Positions 23,103 to 31,975 of a stretch of DNA of 64,000 bases are shown one piece after another (positions within the stretch are counted from its first letter, which is position 1; each line of letters starts with the position of its first letter). The notes under the pieces are model-generated. The model did no database searches. It had not been told where the DNA came from and saw nothing but the letters and a program-made list of their open reading frames with translations. Origin of the DNA: Acidobacteriota bacterium (GTDB lineage Bacteria > Acidobacteriota > Terriglobia > Bryobacterales > Bryobacteraceae); NCBI GenBank assembly GCA_017307505.1, contig JAFKEE010000022.1, positions 1 to 64,000 of the forward strand. The letters are read 5' to 3'. Both the position numbers and the translations under genes were made by a program.

Positions 23103-24251
23103 ATGAGACTTGCCTACATTGATGCCTTTGCCGGGATCGCCGGCGATATGACGGTCGGGGCGCTGATCGATGCCGGGGCCGATACGGCCGCGCTGTTCGC
23201 GGGGCTGGACTCGCTCGGCACGGCGGCCAAGTTCCGCTTCGAGAAGACGAAGCGGCAGGGGATCGCGGCGACCAAGTTCGATATCGAGTTCGAGGACCAG
23301 AAGAAGCACCGGCACCTGCCGCATATCGTGAAGATGATTGAAGCCGCGATGCTGCCGGATGCGGTGAAGGCGAACGCGATCCAGGTGTTCCAGGTGCTGG
23401 GTGAGGCGGAAGCGCAGGTCCACGGGACGTCCATCGAGAAAGTTCACTTCCACGAGGTGGGCGCGGTGGATTCCATCTGCGACATCGTGGGGGCGTGCCT
23501 GGGGTTCCACCTGTTGGGTGTGGAGTCGGTGCATTGCTCGCCGGTGAATACGGGGAGTGGGACGATTACGGCGGATCACGGGGTGATGCCGGTACCGACT
23601 CCGGCGACGGCGCTGCTGCTGCGCGGGAAGCCGGCGTATGCGCGGGGTCCGGAGACGGAGCTGACGACACCCACGGGCGCGGCGATTGTTTCGGCGCTGG
23701 GAAAGAGTTTCGGGCCGATGCCGCCGATGACGATTGAGCGCGGCGGGTTCGGTGCGGGGACGAAGGATTTCCCCGGGATGGCGAATGTGGTGCGGATCCT
23801 GATCGGGTCGAATCACAACGCGAGCGAGGCTACGGTGATTTCGGTGATTGAGGCGAATATCGACGACTCGTCGCCGGAGGTGCTGGGCTACGCGATGGAC
23901 CGGCTGTTCTGCGCCGGCGCGCTGGATGTGACGCTGCAGCCCGTGTTCATGAAGAAGCAGCGGCCGGGGACGTTGATGCAGGTGCTGGCGATGCCGGCAG
24001 ACCAGGAGCGGCTGGCGGCTCTGATTCTGGAAGAGACGTCGACGTTCGGGTTGAGGATTACGCAGGCCGAGCGGCGGGTGGAGCCCCGCAAGCATGTCGA
24101 GGTGGAGACGCCGTTCGGGAAGGTGCGGGTGAAGGTGGCCGGGAACGGTACGGCTTCGCCCGAGTTTGACGATTGCCGCGAGCTGGCCCAGGCTACGGGG
24201 CAGCCGTTGAAGACGATTTACGCGGCCGCGATCGCGGCTTACAGGAATTAG
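23103..24251 (+). CDS. larC: LarC, nickel-pincer cofactor (nickel insertion) protein
   Basis: LarC inserts nickel into the pyridinium dithiol mononucleotide to give the nickel-pincer cofactor of lactate racemase and relatives. The 382-residue protein starts MRLAYIDAFAGIAGDMTVGA, the family signature. It has KVHFHEVGAVDSICDIVGAC and TPTGAAIVSALGKSFGPMP, and C-terminal EANIDDSSPEVLGYAMDRLF. Here one continuous frame covers both halves, with no frameshift between the LarC1 and LarC2 parts as in lactobacilli. The start is two bases after the Sir2 stop. No larA, larB or larE is in the window. Confidence 0.93.
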   Translation: MRLAYIDAFAGIAGDMTVGALIDAGADTAALFAGLDSLGTAAKFRFEKTKRQGIAATKFDIEFEDQKKHRHLPHIVKMIEAAMLPDAVKANAIQVFQVLGEAEAQVHGTSIEKVHFHEVGAVDSICDIVGACLGFHLLGVESVHCSPVNTGSGTITADHGVMPVPTPATALLLRGKPAYARGPETELTTPTGAAIVSALGKSFGPMPPMTIERGGFGAGTKDFPGMANVVRILIGSNHNASEATVISVIEANIDDSSPEVLGYAMDRLFCAGALDVTLQPVFMKKQRPGTLMQVLAMPADQERLAALILEETSTFGLRITQAERRVEPRKHVEVETPFGKVRVKVAGNGTASPEFDDCRELAQATGQPLKTIYAAAIAAYRN

Positions 24252-24254
24252 CGC

Positions 24255-26303
24255 ATGTCCGGGAAATACTATCTCACTACGCCCATCTATTACGTAAATT
24301 CGGCGCCCCACCTGGGCACGACGTATGCCACCATGGCGGCGGACACGATCCGCCGTTACCAGGGGATGCTCGGGAAAGAGACGCTGCTGGTGACGGGCAG
24401 CGACGAGCACAGCCAGAACGTGGAGCGGGCGGCCCGGAAGAAGGGCCTGTCTCCGTTCGACTTTTCGACGGAGCTGTCGAACGAGTTCAAGGCGCAGTGG
24501 GACAAGTTCGAGATCCCCTACCGGTTCATCCGCACGTCGGATCCGCAGCACCAGAAGACGGTGCAGTGGCTGTTCGAGCGGTGCCGGGCGAACGGGTACA
24601 TCTATCCGAGTACGTACACGGGTCAGTATTGCGTCAACGACGAACTGTATGTGAACGATGCGCAGCCGGGCGATCCGTGTCCGGACTGCGGGCGTCCGAC
24701 GGAGACGGTGACGGAGGAGAACTACTTCTTCAAGCTGTCGGCGTTCCAGGACCGGCTGCTGAAGCTGTATGAAGATCAGCCCGACTGGGTGGAGCCCGAG
24801 TACCGCAAGAACGAGATTGTGGCGTTTGTGAAGGGCGGGCTGCGGGATCTGTCGATCACGCGGACGAACATCGCCTGGGGCATTCCGGTCCCGGTGGAAG
24901 GGAACCACGTGTTCTACGTGTGGTTCGACGCACTGATCAGCTACCTGTCGGCGGTGAAGGACGAAGGCGGGTGGCCGGCGGACCTGCATCTGATCGGCAA
25001 GGACATTCTGCGGTTCCACGCGATCTACTGGCCGGCGTTCCTGATGGCGGCGGACCTGCCGCTGCCGAAGAAGATCCTGGCGCATGGGTGGATTCTCAAA
25101 GACTCGATCAAGATGTCGAAGTCGCGCGGGAATGTGGTGCGGCCGGAGCCGCTGCGGCAGGTGATTGGGCCGGATCCGCTGCGGTACTTCCTGCTGAGGG
25201 AGATTCCGTTCGGGCAGGACGGGAACTTCAGCTACGACGTGCTGATTACAAGGATCAATGCGGACCTGGCGAATGGGCTCGGCAACTTGGCCAGCCGGAC
25301 GCTGACAATGATCCGGCAGTATTTCAACAGCGAGATTCCGGCGAGCGCCGGCGATGCTGAGTTCAACACTTTGGCGGAGCAGACCCGGGACCAGTATCTG
25401 GAGTCGTTCAACCGGTTTGAGTTCAACCGGGCGCTGGAGAATCTGTGGTCGATGATCAGCCGGTTGGATAAGCACATTGTGGAGCGGGCTCCGTGGGTGC
25501 TGGCCAAGAAGCAGGATCCGGAGAGCCGGGCCGTGCTGGCGGCGACCTTGTATAACGTGGCCGAGGCGCTGCGGTTCATCTGTGTGCTGGTGCATCCGGT
25601 GATGCCGGATGCGACACAGAAGCTGTGGAGCCAGTTGGGGATGACGACGGACCTGGCGACGACGAATCCGACGACGCTGGCGTGGGGCGATCTGCCGGCC
25701 GGGCAGAAGATCCAGCCGGCGGAGGGGATTTTCCCGCGTATCGACGCGAAGACCGCAATCGACAGAATTCAGGAAATCGACGATATGGAAGCTGATCGCA
25801 TCAATGTTTTGTTAGGGAAGACGGACGCTCCGGCGGCGGAGGCGGCCGCGCCTGCCGCGGCACCGGCTACTCCGGCTGCTGCTCCGGTTGCGGCGGAACC
25901 CGATGGTGCCGGTGAGGCCCCGGCCGCGCCGGTTGCGGGCTGGACGCCGCCTCCGGGTGTGCCGCCGCTGGCTCCGGTGATCACGATTGACGATTTCGTG
26001 AAAGTCGATCTGCGGGTGGCGCAGGTATTGACCGCCGAGAAGGTGAAGGGCGCGGACAAGCTGCTGCACCTTACGCTGGATGTGGCGGAAGAGAAGCCGC
26101 GGACCATCGTGGCCGGCATTGCGAAGGCGTATGAGCCGGAGCAGTTGGTGGGCCGGAAGGTGGTGATTGTGGCGAACCTGGCTCCGCGGAAGCTGCGGGG
26201 CATTGAGTCGAATGGCATGATTGTGGCGGCTTCGCTGGAGGACGGGTCGCCGGTGCTGGCGGCGTTTCTGGAGTCCGTGCCGGTGGGCGCGCGCCTGAAG
26301 TAA
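24255..26303 (+). CDS. metG: Methionine-tRNA ligase with C-terminal tRNA-binding domain
   Basis: MetRS charges initiator and elongator tRNA-Met. The 682-residue protein has TTPIYYVNSAPHLGTTY (HIGH-type region, HLGT), GSDEHSQNVE, zinc-knuckle cysteines at DPCPDCGRP and the KMSKS loop as IKMSKSRGNV. After an Ala/Pro-rich linker (about residues 520-570) comes an EMAP/Trbp111-type domain (DDFVKVDLRVAQVLTAEKV, ending near residue 680) that binds tRNA and helps dimerise. It starts three bases after larC, and its stop overlaps the next start (TAATG). Confidence 0.97.
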   Translation: MSGKYYLTTPIYYVNSAPHLGTTYATMAADTIRRYQGMLGKETLLVTGSDEHSQNVERAARKKGLSPFDFSTELSNEFKAQWDKFEIPYRFIRTSDPQHQKTVQWLFERCRANGYIYPSTYTGQYCVNDELYVNDAQPGDPCPDCGRPTETVTEENYFFKLSAFQDRLLKLYEDQPDWVEPEYRKNEIVAFVKGGLRDLSITRTNIAWGIPVPVEGNHVFYVWFDALISYLSAVKDEGGWPADLHLIGKDILRFHAIYWPAFLMAADLPLPKKILAHGWILKDSIKMSKSRGNVVRPEPLRQVIGPDPLRYFLLREIPFGQDGNFSYDVLITRINADLANGLGNLASRTLTMIRQYFNSEIPASAGDAEFNTLAEQTRDQYLESFNRFEFNRALENLWSMISRLDKHIVERAPWVLAKKQDPESRAVLAATLYNVAEALRFICVLVHPVMPDATQKLWSQLGMTTDLATTNPTTLAWGDLPAGQKIQPAEGIFPRIDAKTAIDRIQEIDDMEADRINVLLGKTDAPAAEAAAPAAAPATPAAAPVAAEPDGAGEAPAAPVAGWTPPPGVPPLAPVITIDDFVKVDLRVAQVLTAEKVKGADKLLHLTLDVAEEKPRTIVAGIAKAYEPEQLVGRKVVIVANLAPRKLRGIESNGMIVAASLEDGSPVLAAFLESVPVGARLK

Positions 26304-27097
26304 TGACGAGCCTGATTGACAGCCACTGCCATCTGGATGGGGAGCGGTTCGCGCAGGACCGCTCCGCTGTCATTGAGCGTGCGCGGGCGGCTGGGGTTGA
26401 GTTGATGGTGGCGATCGGGACGGGGGATGGTCCGCCGGATTTGGAGGCGGGCCTCCGGCTGGCGGATGAATATCCTTTTATCTATGCAACAGTTGGGGTG
26501 CATCCGCACGAAGCCGCGAAGGTGACGGAGGAGACGTGGCCGGCGTTGATTGCGCTGACCGCTCATCCGAAGTGTGTGGCGGTGGGGGAGATCGGGCTGG
26601 ACTACCACTACGATTTCTCGCCGAGGGATGTGCAGCAGCGGGTCTTTGTGCGGCAGATGGAGATTGCGCGGGCGGCCGGGCAGCCGATTATTATTCATAC
26701 ACGCGAGGCCTGGGCGGATACGGTGGCGTTGATCCGGGAGCACTGGGCTCCGGAGCTGGGCGGGATTTTCCACTGTTTTTCGGGTGGTCCGGCGGAGGCG
26801 CAACAGGCGTTGGATCTGGGCTTCCATGTGAGTTTTTCGGGGATCGTGACATTCCCGAAGGCGACGGAGATCCACGAAGCGGCGCGGATGGTGCCGGCGA
26901 ACCGGATCCTGGTGGAGACCGATTCGCCCTATCTTGCGCCGATTCCGTATCGGGGGAAGCGCAACGAGCCGGCGTACGTTGTTGAGACGGCGAAACGGGT
27001 TGCGGAGCTGCGCGGGGTGTCTTTTGAGGCCCTGGCGGAGCAAACGTCGGAGAATTGGCGGCGTCTGTGTTTGCAGGCAGGCAGGCGCAACGGATAA
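26303..27097 (+). CDS. TatD-family metal-dependent hydrolase (putative DNase)
   Basis: TatD proteins are amidohydrolase-fold nucleases involved in DNA repair or turnover. The 264-residue protein opens LIDSHCHLDGERF (metal-binding HxH). It has GEIGLDYHYDFSP, QPIIIHTREA, GIFHCFSGG and the closing LVETDSPYLAPIPYRGKRNEP. Its ATG shares the last base of the metG stop codon. This metG-tatD adjacency is common in bacteria and supports an operon. Confidence 0.95.
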   Translation: MTSLIDSHCHLDGERFAQDRSAVIERARAAGVELMVAIGTGDGPPDLEAGLRLADEYPFIYATVGVHPHEAAKVTEETWPALIALTAHPKCVAVGEIGLDYHYDFSPRDVQQRVFVRQMEIARAAGQPIIIHTREAWADTVALIREHWAPELGGIFHCFSGGPAEAQQALDLGFHVSFSGIVTFPKATEIHEAARMVPANRILVETDSPYLAPIPYRGKRNEPAYVVETAKRVAELRGVSFEALAEQTSENWRRLCLQAGRRNG

Positions 27098-27111
27098 ACT
27101 TGAGTCAGTCG

Positions 27112-28113
27112 ATGGCAACCGGCAAGCTGGGTCTCGCACTCACTACTCGTGAAATTCTAAGCCTCGTCTCGAAAGATCTCGAGAAGGTGGAGCAGGAATT
27201 TCGCCTGGAGTCGGTGGCCTCGGTGGACGCCGTCTCGCAGATTGCGCAGTACCTGCAAGGCAATGGCGGCAAGCGGCTTAGGCCGATCATGCTGCTGGTG
27301 TCGTGCCGGCTGTTCCGCGAGCCGTCGCCGGAAGCGATCCGGCTGGCGGCGGTTGTGGAGTTAATCCACACAGCCACGCTGGTGCATGACGACATCATCG
27401 ACGACGCGAAGACTCGGCGTGGGAAACCCTCGGCCAATGTTCTGTGGGGGAACCATACTTCCGTCCTGGCCGGCGACTGGCTGTACATGCAGGCATTCCA
27501 GATTGCCTTGCGCATGCGCAGCTTCGAAGTGCTGGATCTGCTGATCACGCTGACGCAACAGATGGTGGACGGCGAGCTGCTGCAGTTGGAGCGGATCGGC
27601 CGGATCGACATTACGGAAGCGGACTCGATGGAGCTGATGGACCGGAAGACGGCCACGCTCTTTTCGGCGTGTACGCGGCTGGGCGCGATTGCGGCCGGGG
27701 CAACGGAGTCGCAGCAGACGGTGCTGGGCGACTTCGGCTGGAACCTGGGCATGGCGTTCCAACTGGTGGACGACATTCTGGACTTCACGTCGCGGGAATC
27801 CATTTTGGGTAAGCCGGTGGGGAACGATCTGCGGGAAGGCAAAGTGACGCTGCCGCTGATCTATGCGCTGCAGGACGCGAGTCCGGCGGACCGGGCGAAG
27901 GTCGAGATTGTGCTGAAGGAAGGCAACTACGAGAAGGTGCCTTTCGAAGAGATCCGGGCGATTCTGAACAGGCATCGCGGGGTGGAACGGGCCCGGGTGC
28001 GCGCGCATGAGTTTACCGCGAAGGCTCGTACGCTGCTGCAGACGTTCGATGAGTGTCCGGCGAGGACGGCTTTGTTCGCGGCTACGGATCTGGTGGCGGA
28101 ACGGGACCGGTAG
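27112..28113 (+). CDS. Polyprenyl diphosphate synthase (IspB/octaprenyl-type)
   Basis: Trans-polyprenyl synthases build the isoprenoid tail of quinones by adding isopentenyl units. The 333-residue protein starts at ATG 27112, 14 bases after the TatD stop. It has GNGGKRLRPIMLLVSCRLF, the first Asp-rich motif LVHDDIIDDAKTRRGKPSAN, AGDWLYMQAFQ and the second Asp-rich motif FQLVDDILDFTSRE followed by GKPVGNDLREGKVTLPLIY. Length and motifs match the long-chain (IspB-like) group; the chain length cannot be read. A GACGGG/CCCGTC hairpin directly follows the stop. Confidence 0.94.
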   Translation: MATGKLGLALTTREILSLVSKDLEKVEQEFRLESVASVDAVSQIAQYLQGNGGKRLRPIMLLVSCRLFREPSPEAIRLAAVVELIHTATLVHDDIIDDAKTRRGKPSANVLWGNHTSVLAGDWLYMQAFQIALRMRSFEVLDLLITLTQQMVDGELLQLERIGRIDITEADSMELMDRKTATLFSACTRLGAIAAGATESQQTVLGDFGWNLGMAFQLVDDILDFTSRESILGKPVGNDLREGKVTLPLIYALQDASPADRAKVEIVLKEGNYEKVPFEEIRAILNRHRGVERARVRAHEFTAKARTLLQTFDECPARTALFAATDLVAERDR

Positions 28114-28128
28114 ACGGGTTAGCCCGTC
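28113..28128 (+). terminator. Short hairpin after the polyprenyl synthase gene
   Basis: GACGGG-TTAG-CCCGTC forms a 6-bp stem starting at the last base of the stop codon. There is no T-tract, so intrinsic termination is only possible, not clear. It ends the 22.4-28.1 kb gene run. Confidence 0.35.
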
Positions 28129-28179
28129 GCTGGCGCGCGGGACTGGGTAGAGTGGTGGCCGGGCAATCCGATCAGAATC

Positions 28180-28707
28180 TCATCGCTGGTCAAGACTTTC
28201 TCCCAAGCTGGCTTCATCGGCCTGAGATTCCGCTTGCCCCCCATTCCTGATCAAACGCCAAGTGCCATCACCATCTTCCGTGACAACCATCCCCTTACCA
28301 CGCAGAAACTGGATCACCTCTGACGTGGTCAGAGGTTTCGATGGATTCTCTGCTGGGGCGGCAAATATAACGCTACCCTTCGGCAGTCGAGACCTCTTTA
28401 GAAATCCAGCAATATCACCCCACCCGTCCTTTTGTGAATACCTGCTCTTGATGTAAGGCATGTCTCCGTCCCCGGGTTGGAATCGAGTCTCAAGGTAATC
28501 ACGCTCATCTGGGTGGAGCTCTCGCGCGCTACCATCGACGTTCACATAAACGTAAGGATACGGATGAACGCTTGACCGATCTTTCTCCACAATGGCATGC
28601 CCATCTAGTTGATCTGGCCAGCTGGTAGCCAACCGCCGCATGATCCACACGAATACCGCTATCCCGAGCACAACGATCGTGCCGCCGAACAGCATTCTCA
28701 TGTCCAT
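28180..28707 (-). CDS. Hypothetical single-pass membrane protein (175 aa)
   Basis: This is an N-terminal transmembrane helix (MLFGGTIVVLGIAVFVWIM, residues about 5-23) followed by a soluble domain of about 150 residues. Its C-terminal part (TSEVIQFLRGKGMVVTEDGDGTWRL) looks like a small alpha/beta fold. Base use is less GC-rich than in its neighbours. It converges with the polyprenyl synthase gene. I do not recognise a family. Confidence 0.6.
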   Translation of the reverse strand: MDMRMLFGGTIVVLGIAVFVWIMRRLATSWPDQLDGHAIVEKDRSSVHPYPYVYVNVDGSARELHPDERDYLETRFQPGDGDMPYIKSRYSQKDGWGDIAGFLKRSRLPKGSVIFAAPAENPSKPLTTSEVIQFLRGKGMVVTEDGDGTWRLIRNGGQAESQADEASLGESLDQR

Positions 28708-29006
28708 TTCATTCTAGTATCGTGAAACGCCCCCCGCCGCGGGCTTCCATCGACAGTCAGCTACCCAGAAGACACCATGCATCCCGTCGGAGGAGACCGG
28801 CTCTCTGATCCGAGTCTCGGGACTGGAGTTGGGTGGGCGGCTTCCTTGGCTCTCGCGGCCCGCTCTCGGCCATCGGGACTTCACGGAAGACGCACTGAGA
28901 TGTGTGCCCGCTTACTTACGTGCGCGGTTCGCAGCGGTGGGGACCCCTCCCTTGCGGTTGGGGTGGACAGGCTGGCCCCGTAAACACATACACTGGTTGC
29001 GGCACC
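28708..29006. other. Intergenic region with a possible dispersed repeat
   Basis: No gene is supported in these 299 bp. About 28895-28980 contains a segment whose plus-strand reading includes LTYVRGSQRWGPLPCGWG. That resembles the short LTYxRGS...PLPYGRGS pattern I recall from spurious small ORFs in acidobacterial genomes, which suggests a dispersed repeat. This is from memory and unverified. Confidence 0.35.
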
Positions 29007-30836
29007 ATGAACCGCCGGGAATTTGCCGTCACTCCTTTGCTGCTCACTGCCTGTGGCCGCGCCACTCCGGAAGACGGGTGGCCCGCCAAGTGGGACCGTG
29101 AGCTGGTTCGCAAGTCCGTCCAGATCGCCGATGAGAAGTTTGACCCCGAACATAAGATGATCTCGGTGATCCTGGGGCCGGAGTACCGCTATCACACCAA
29201 GATGCGGGAGTGCCGCGCGCATCCGACCCGGGATTCGCTGGCCTATGCGCTGTTCCTGCTGGAGGAAGGCTCCAAGGAACGGGTGGAGCGGGCGAAGGAG
29301 ATCCTGGATCGCGTCCTGAATTTGCAGGTGGTGGATCCCGAATCGAAGTGGTACGGAATCTGGGGCTGGTATATGGAAGAGCCTCCGGACAAAATGGCCC
29401 CGGCGGACTGGAACTGGGCGGATTTCAATGGCTCACTGCTGCTCGTGATCGAGTTCCGGAACGGAGGCAAGCTGGGGGCGGAACTGCGCGGCCGGGTGCG
29501 GGAGTCGATCCGGCATGCGGCGCATTCGGTGAAGCGGCGGAACGTGTCGATGTCCTATACGAACATCGCGATGAAGGGCACGTTCGTAACGCAGGCGGCG
29601 GCCGAACTGCTGGGCGACGAAGAGCTGCGGGTCTATGCCAAAGACCGGATGGTGCGGCTGTGCCAGGCGATTGATGAGACGGGGAGTTTTGCCGAGTACA
29701 ACTCGCCGACGTACGCGCTGGTGAGTTTGACGGCGCTGACGCGGATCCGGATGTTTGTGAAAGATGCGGAGGCGAAGCGGCGCGCGGACCTGCTGGAGCG
29801 GCGGTTGTGGCTGCACATGGCGGCGCATTGGGATGCGGCACGGAAGCAGTTCGCGGGCCCGATGAGCCGGTGTTACCGGAATGACATCGGGTATCCGGCG
29901 TGGCTGGAGAAGGCACTGAGTGGGCGGCTGAAGCTGGTGACTCCGCAGAACCGGACGGACGACGGGGATACGGGGATCCACGATTATCGGTGTCCGGCGG
30001 ACCTGGTGGTACGGTTTCTGAAGGCCGAGCCGGGCCGGGCGCACCGGGAGTTGTTTCAGGCGTCGCCTCAGACCGCGGGCACTACTTACTTCTCGAAAGA
30101 CTTCTCGTTGGGAACGGTGAATCGGGGCGACTTCTGGGTGCAGCGGCGGCCGCTGATCGGGTTCTTCGGCGACGATTCGAGGCCGGCGCGGACGGTGCAG
30201 TTGCGGGTGGTGAAGGACGGGTACGATTTCTCGTCGGCCCTGTTCTACAGCACGCAGCGCGGGCCGCGGGTGTTGGGCATGATCAACTTCCGGAATCCGG
30301 GCGGCGACAAGCACATCTCGCTGGATCCTATTAAGAATGGCGAGTTTGATTGCGGGCGGCTGTTTGTGGAGTTCGACATCGAAGGGTTGGACGCGTTCTC
30401 GGTGGAGCAGATAGAGAATGCGGTGTTTGTGAAGTCGAAGGGGCTGCAACTGCGCTTCCGGGTACTGGATGCCAGGTGGGGGGCTCGGCGGCCGGAGTTG
30501 AAGGTGTCGAAGACGACGCAGAGCGTGACGGTGACGCTGGACTTGAAGCCGGCTGATGGTCCGAAGCGGGTGCGCTGGAGCGAGGTGTCCACCGCCTATG
30601 CCGCCTTCGCGCTGGAACTGGCCGATGGGGATGGCACTTTCCCGGATTCGGCGCCTGTTTCGAAACTAGAGGATTCGGTGCTGCGCGCGGAGTGGGGCGA
30701 ACTGAAACTGGCTGCTTCGACGCGGGTTCAGACCGTGGAGCAGCACAACGCACAGTTTCAAGGGGATGTCCGGGTGGTACCAAAGCTGGATGAACAGCGA
30801 TTAGCAGGGATTGCGCCGGGCTTGCGGGTGGGCTAA
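29007..30836 (+). CDS. Tat-exported lipoprotein, polysaccharide-lyase/heparinase-like appearance
   Basis: The 609-residue protein begins MNRREFAVTPLLLTAC, with twin Arg and a lipobox Cys at residue 16, so it is probably membrane-anchored. Residues about 30-300 look alpha-helical, with LAYALFLLEEGSKERVERAK and SMSYTNIAMKGTFVTQAAAE. GSFAEYNSPTYALVSLTAL resembles the alpha/alpha-toroid of heparinase-like and alginate-lyase-like enzymes. The C-terminal half is beta-rich. I cannot assign a family with certainty. The ATG at 29007 is chosen because it begins the signal; the frame continues upstream into the repeat-like DNA. Confidence 0.65.
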   Translation: MNRREFAVTPLLLTACGRATPEDGWPAKWDRELVRKSVQIADEKFDPEHKMISVILGPEYRYHTKMRECRAHPTRDSLAYALFLLEEGSKERVERAKEILDRVLNLQVVDPESKWYGIWGWYMEEPPDKMAPADWNWADFNGSLLLVIEFRNGGKLGAELRGRVRESIRHAAHSVKRRNVSMSYTNIAMKGTFVTQAAAELLGDEELRVYAKDRMVRLCQAIDETGSFAEYNSPTYALVSLTALTRIRMFVKDAEAKRRADLLERRLWLHMAAHWDAARKQFAGPMSRCYRNDIGYPAWLEKALSGRLKLVTPQNRTDDGDTGIHDYRCPADLVVRFLKAEPGRAHRELFQASPQTAGTTYFSKDFSLGTVNRGDFWVQRRPLIGFFGDDSRPARTVQLRVVKDGYDFSSALFYSTQRGPRVLGMINFRNPGGDKHISLDPIKNGEFDCGRLFVEFDIEGLDAFSVEQIENAVFVKSKGLQLRFRVLDARWGARRPELKVSKTTQSVTVTLDLKPADGPKRVRWSEVSTAYAAFALELADGDGTFPDSAPVSKLEDSVLRAEWGELKLAASTRVQTVEQHNAQFQGDVRVVPKLDEQRLAGIAPGLRVG

Positions 30837-30876
30837 GCTGCTCTTTGGCCCAACACTATCGAAAGGTGTGTATTGT

Positions 30877-31710
30877 ATGCTGAACCGCCGGCAGTTCCTG
30901 ATCTCCACCGCCGCCGTCTCTGGCTCTGTTCTGACCGGGGCCAAAAGCAAGCTCAAAATTGGGGTCACGGACTGGAATCTGCGGATGACCGGCCAGGTGG
31001 AGGCGGTGGCCACGGCGGCGCGGCTTGGCTTCGAGGGCGTCGAAGTGAGCCTGGGCCGGAAGCCGGTGGACGGGAAGCTGCCGCTGGACAATGACGAGCT
31101 GATTGCGAAGTACGTTGCTGCGGCCAAGGAGCAGAAGATCGCCCTGGCCGGGACGTGTCTCGACATTTTGCACGTCAATTACCTGAAGAACGACAAGCTG
31201 GGGCAGAAGTGGGTGGGGGATTCGATCCCGATCACGAAGAAGCTGAACGCGCGGGTGGTGCTGCTGCCGTTTTTCGGGAAGGGCGCGCTGCAGACGCGAG
31301 CCGAGCAGGAGTATGTCGGCGACGCGCTGAAGGAGTACGCCAAGGAAGCGGAGAAGGCCGGGATTCTTCTTGGACTGGAAGATACGATTTCCGCCGAGGA
31401 CAATGTGCGGATCCTGGATCGGGTGGCGAGTAAGAATCTCAAAGTCTACTACGACGTAGGGAATTCAACCAACAACGGGTTCGATGTGTTGAAGGAGATC
31501 CCGTGGTTGGGGGCGTCGAGGGTGTGCCAGTTCCACCTGAAGGACAAGGGTTACCTGGGCGAGGGGAGCATTAACTTCCCGGAAGTGATGAACCGAATCA
31601 TGGCCCTGGGCTTCGTCGGGTTTGCGAATCTGGAGACGGGCTCTCCGTCCAACGTGATCGTTAACGACATGAAGCGCAATCTTGACTTTATCCGGAAGTC
31701 GATGGCGTGA
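30877..31710 (+). CDS. Sugar phosphate isomerase/epimerase-family (xylose isomerase-like) protein, Tat-type signal
   Basis: This TIM-barrel family covers sugar isomerases, epimerases and endonuclease IV. The 277-residue protein starts MLNRRQFLISTAAVSGSVL (twin-arginine-like), then LKIGVTDWNLRM. The acidic and His metal-site residues lie in LLGLEDTISAED, VYYDVGNSTNNGFD and CQFHLKDKGYLGEGSINFP. GAAAGG lies about 10 bases before the ATG. The preceding gene ends 40 bases upstream on the same strand, so co-transcription is likely. The substrate is unknown. Confidence 0.85.
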   Translation: MLNRRQFLISTAAVSGSVLTGAKSKLKIGVTDWNLRMTGQVEAVATAARLGFEGVEVSLGRKPVDGKLPLDNDELIAKYVAAAKEQKIALAGTCLDILHVNYLKNDKLGQKWVGDSIPITKKLNARVVLLPFFGKGALQTRAEQEYVGDALKEYAKEAEKAGILLGLEDTISAEDNVRILDRVASKNLKVYYDVGNSTNNGFDVLKEIPWLGASRVCQFHLKDKGYLGEGSINFPEVMNRIMALGFVGFANLETGSPSNVIVNDMKRNLDFIRKSMA

Positions 31711-31975
31711 CGCGGAGGATTTCCGTAACCCCTTACAAAGTCACGGCCAAGGTAACACTCCCGGGGTGTGGTATCTTTGTATGTAGAGGACTCTGTAGTC
31801 CGAAATGTAACATTGGCAGCTGCAATGTCAGAGTGGATTAACCGGGGTAAATGCCAGCGAATGAGAGCTTTGCCACTCTTTCCCATTGACATTCAGGTGC
31901 AGGCAGTTTACAGTTGGGTTCTACCGTAATGTAGATTTATCTACAACCTCAGGATAGTGGCAGCGAGGTCCGTGC
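31711..31975 (+). promoter_or_regulatory. Leader/promoter region of carD
   Basis: The 265 bp between two same-strand genes contain a small hairpin GGACT-CTGT-AGTCC (around 31787-31801) and a longer palindrome nearer the gene (listed separately). GAGG lies about 8 bases before the carD ATG. A separate promoter for carD is likely. Confidence 0.5.
31930..31945. promoter_or_regulatory. Perfect palindrome upstream of carD (operator candidate)
   Basis: TGTAGAT-TT-ATCTACA has two perfect 7-base arms around a two-base centre, ending 30 bases before the carD ATG. The form suits a dimeric winged-helix repressor or a start-site element. The regulator is not identified. Confidence 0.5.

Noticed and set aside
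23103..24251. Programmed frameshift in larC
   Set aside because: The frame is continuous over the whole LarC length, so no frameshift is needed.
23097..25595. 832-codon open frame on the minus strand opposite larC and metG
   Set aside because: It is antisense to two clear genes and has the His/Arg/Pro/Leu-rich composition of a GC-driven shadow frame.
25769..27139. 456-codon minus-strand open frame opposite metG and the TatD gene
   Set aside because: Same reason: a shadow of confident genes on the other strand.
28113..28180. tRNA or small RNA after the polyprenyl synthase gene
   Set aside because: Only a 6-bp hairpin is seen; no cloverleaf or T-tract.
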